Origin: Valencia hispanica
Taxonomy: Eukaryota > Chordata > Actinopteri > Cyprinodontiformes > Valenciidae
DNA length: 64,000 bases
Reading direction: 5' to 3'
NCBI GenBank assembly: GCA_963556495.2
Contig: OY747710.1
Span: forward strand, 21,955,500-22,019,499
Each line of letters begins with the position of its first letter. Positions within the stretch are counted from its first letter, which is position 1. This document shows, in pieces, positions 52,880-64,000 of this stretch. The notes beneath the pieces are model-generated. The model ran no database searches. It was not told the DNA's origin and saw only the letters and a program-made list of their open reading frames with translations. The translations under genes were made by a program, and so were the position numbers.

Positions 52880-53600
52880 TCTTTTCACCCATCTGGCTTT
52901 CCATTTATCTGACCAGCCATCCAACCACCCATTTATTTATCAATCTGCCATCCAGCCATTTCTCCAACAATCCAACTGTTTGTCTTCCATCTGCAGATCT
53001 GTCATTCATGCTTCCAGCATCCATCCATTTGTGTATCATCCATCTATCCCAATCATCAGTTCTGTCATCTATCCATGGTAAATGTAATTGTATATGGCCT
53101 GCATTTGTATAGTGCTTTACACTACATTCCATTCATTTCCCCATCCATCTGTCCATTCATCTGTGCATCATGCATCCATCCATTTGTGCATCACCCATCA
53201 ACTCCATCCATCAGGTTGTCTGTCATCCATCCAAACATTCATCCATTTGTGTATCATCCATCAATCCCATTCATCAGTTTTGTCTCATCTCTCCATGGTA
53301 AATGGCCTGCATTCATATAGTGCTTTACAATCCATTCCATCCATCTGTCCACCATTCGTTTGTGCATCATCCATTTATCCACACATGCGTTTGTTTGTCA
53401 CACATCCATCCATTTGCCCATAAATTCATTCATTTGTGCATCTCCCGCCTATCCATTGTTTTGTTTGCCATACATTGACCCATTTACCATTCCATCCAAC
53501 CGTCCATCCATCTTTTGTCCTTAATTCATCCAAGCACCTATTCATCCATTCATTAGTCCGTCATCTAGTTGCCCATCCCTCCATCCAGGGATCTTCCTTT
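52880..53600 (+). repeat. Degenerate CATC/CCAT repeat tract
   Basis: Irregular repeats of ATCCATCCATTTGTGCATCA-like words over about 700 nt. It is interrupted twice by GGTAAATGGCCTGCATT-like sequence (about 53083 and 53297) resembling a common fish repeat. Ser/His/Pro-rich open frames here are by-products. Confidence 0.85.
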
Positions 53601-53940
53601 CACTCTTGGATATTTCAGGTTTTAAACCAGATTAATGAGGAACTATCTGCTATGGATTCATAATTTTTTTTTATTTCTTCTTTGAAAATGGGAAACAAAG
53701 AACTGAGAACTCTGAGTGAAATTTTACCATGAAAAGTGCGCAGAAATCCAACTTTAAGGACTGTTTTTTTTTTATAAACAACAATGTCATGATTTGTCGG
53801 GTCTTTATTTAAATGCAGAACTGATCGTGTTTGAAATTAATATGCAAAGATGGATCAATATAGGCCTACGGATGACCAGCAGTTGCACACAGTTTTTATT
53901 GTTATTTTTATTTAAGTTGCCATAATGATGAAGAAGCTGG

Positions 53941-54345
53941 AGCATGACAATGCGCGACGTGCGCGTCTGACGTAAGCAGGCGGAGGAGAAAACAGACAAC
54001 CACCAACACACTGTGAGGTACATGAGGGGGGAGGATTTCTATATAAATATAAAAGAAAAACATTGTTTTCAGCAGACCGAGGCAGAGTGGCGGGGTAAGG
54101 ATGCACAATAGAGCAGCTCCGTGTTTAATTGCGGATTAGAGGAGGAGGAGGAGGAGGAGAGAGCACAACAAGGAGACGCTCTTTATTATTAGGAGAGAAG
54201 CAGAGAGAGAGAGAAGGAAGGAGGGGTGAGGAGACGGAGACGGTACAGACCGTGGCGGGGGGAACGGGAGCGAGGAGGACACCGACACCGACGGTCGGCT
54301 CAGCGGCGTCGCTCGGATGCTGTTGTCGACCCGGACGTGGCGACG
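53941..54345 (+). promoter_or_regulatory. lmtk3: CpG-rich lmtk3 promoter and 5' UTR (inferred)
   Basis: A sharp rise in GC and CpG starts at about 53950 and runs past the ATG. TGACGTAA (53968-53975) is a CREB/C-EBP-like site. A GGA trinucleotide run lies at 54138-54160. The transcription start is not fixed by sequence. Confidence 0.5.
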
Positions 54346-62401
<8,056 letters not shown>

Positions 62402-62689
62402 GTAAGTGTAAATGTTGTGCAGTAAGACAGAGATGTTGTGTGAGGTACAATGCCATATTACAGTATTTAATTAGTCACAACTAGAAACGTCTATGTATTT
62501 TACAACTTGTACATTTTTTGGAGCATTTTATTCCAGCTTTGCATATTTGACTGAGATCTTTGCACGTTTTTCATGCAAATTAGCTCAAGATCAGTCAGAA
62601 TGGTGAGAGTGTGTCTGTGAACAACCACTTTTCAGCATTGTCGCGGGTTCTTTGTATTCATTCTAACACATGAATATTCTATTGTAGAT

Positions 62690-63380
62690 CTTGCTGTATG
62701 TTAAAGGTAGTTCTGATGCTGGAAGGTGAACTGTTGCCTTAGTCTGAAGTCTTAAGGTTTTCTTTCAGGATTGTCCTGTATTTAGCTCCATCAGTCTTTC
62801 ACCCTGACCATATTCCCTATCCCCGCTGAAGAAAAGCATCGCCACATCATGATGCTACCACCACCATGTGTCACTGTGGGGATGGTGTTTTCAAAAGGAT
62901 GTATGGCGTTAATTTTTCTAAACACATACTGTTTTCCATGTAAGCTGAAAAGTTCAATTTTGGTCCCATCTGACCAGACCAGAGTGTCTCCTAAATCGCT
63001 TGTGGTAAACTGTGAATGTGACCTCTGGTTTTCTTCTTGCCACGCTTTAATAAAAGTGCACAGATTCAACAGATTCTCCCTCCTAAGCTGTGGTTCACTG
63101 GAGCTCCTCCAGAGTTACCATGGGCTTCTGGAGGAGCTGTTTCTGTGATGCCTTGCTCAGACATGTCTTGGTACTTTTGCAGCTGTGCCATAGTCTTTCT
63201 ATTTGGGGATGATGGATTGAACAATGCTTCTTGAGAATTTCAAAATGGGATTTTATCTTTAAGCCTAACCGAGCTTTACATTTTCCCACAACTTTATCCT
63301 AATAAAATCAAACAAGTTTGTGGTTGGAATGAGACAAATTGTGTAGGAAGAAAAAAGTGTTAGGAATATGAATACTTTAC
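62690..63380 (-). mobile_element. Tc1-like remnant with recognisable transposase (lmtk3 intron 6)
   Basis: The minus strand over 63289-62791 reads in two frames: PMVTLEELQ, then LVWSDGTKIELFSLHGKQYV and THGGGSIMMWRCFSSAGIG, typical Tc1 transposase blocks. It needs at least one frame change and ends early. It occupies the intron after the last exon in view. Confidence 0.85.
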
Positions 63381-64000
63381 ATATACCTTTCATATCAGAG
63401 AAAATAATATTACTTGAATTAAATATCAGAGAAGTTTTGTGTCTGATGGATTTTATTTTTGGTAATTTACATAAATATTATTTATTATTTCAACATATTT
63501 TGAACTCATTACATGAGGAATGCTCTGCTCTGTCCGTATCAGGAAAACTGTGGATGATCTATTGTTTTGGTTGGTTTGTTTTCCCATTTCTCAGCTGGCA
63601 CAATCTGTGACTCATTAGTGAAACCTTAGGAGTGGACTCTCAGGCCAAACAAAGACACAAGCAGATCAATCCCAATGACAACAGTGAGAGAAGCCAAACA
63701 GTGCTGGAGTCCACCTAGAGGGCTTTCAGATTATCTGGGGGAAAAAAAACCTCTCCTATTGTATGTTCCCAACACATATTTACTATCCTGATTTTATTCC
63801 CCTTCACTGTTTGCAACACAAATGAATACTAAAAAGGCTGCCAGCTCATTACCAATTCCCAAGTTGTTTTTTGATGCTTTGGGATGGAAAACATCTAAAA
63901 ATTGATGTTTTTACTGCAGGATTCACACATTTAGTCAGCTTTTTGCTTTGCTTTAAAACACATATAAACCTATAAACAAGCTGGATGTGACTCATCCTGC
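63381..64000 (+). other. lmtk3 intron 6, rest of window
   Basis: No further kinase exon, repeat or RNA gene recognised before the window ends. Confidence 0.5.

Noticed and set aside
52863..53663. Several His/Pro/Ser/Ile-rich open frames
   Set aside because: They follow the degenerate CATC repeat and show no domain or splice context.
62791..63289. Transposase-like minus-strand frames as a possible live gene
   Set aside because: The Tc1 transposase motifs are split between frames, shortened and altered, so it is a relic.

Overview
The window is vertebrate nuclear DNA, almost certainly from a teleost fish. Genes are split into short exons with GT-AG introns. Introns carry Tc1-like and hAT-type elements and an L2/Maui-like LINE tail of kinds common in ray-finned fish. 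The first gene encodes the N-terminal sequence of Rbfox1l, a fish-specific Rbfox paralogue. I cannot name the species from sequence alone.

Layout. 537-16682 (minus strand): rbfox1l, an RNA-binding splicing factor, ten coding exons, 3' end outside the window. The remaining five genes are on the plus strand. 17455-21414: rps9 (40S protein uS4), head-to-head with rbfox1l, with a TATA box, a 5'TOP start and two snoRNA-like repeats in its introns. 21838-22808: LINE remnant. 23040-30477: mboat7 (lysophosphatidylinositol acyltransferase), all coding exons. 32776-44772: tmc4 (transmembrane channel-like), 16 coding exons. 46054-51815: leng1, four coding exons, with a 1.46 kb TTCC microsatellite in intron 2. 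54346-62401 and onward: lmtk3 (lemur tyrosine kinase), first six coding exons, ending inside the kinase domain.

The order rps9-mboat7-tmc4-leng1 matches the block on human chromosome 19q13.42, but tsen34 (between RPS9 and MBOAT7 in human) and cnot3 (beyond LENG1) are not seen here. The genes do not form an operon or pathway: they are housekeeping (rps9, leng1), lipid-remodelling (mboat7), channel-like (tmc4) and neural or muscle regulatory genes (lmtk3, rbfox1l) kept together by descent.

All coding coordinates were built by hand from splice sites, reading frame and family resemblance; exon phases close exactly in every gene. Most of the rest is intron filled with transposon relics. The best of these are three copies of one hAT-type MITE, each with its own perfect 8-bp target duplication. 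I found no CRISPR array, tRNA, rRNA or clearly new multi-gene system. The strongest candidates for something undescribed are the paired snoRNA-like sequences in rps9.
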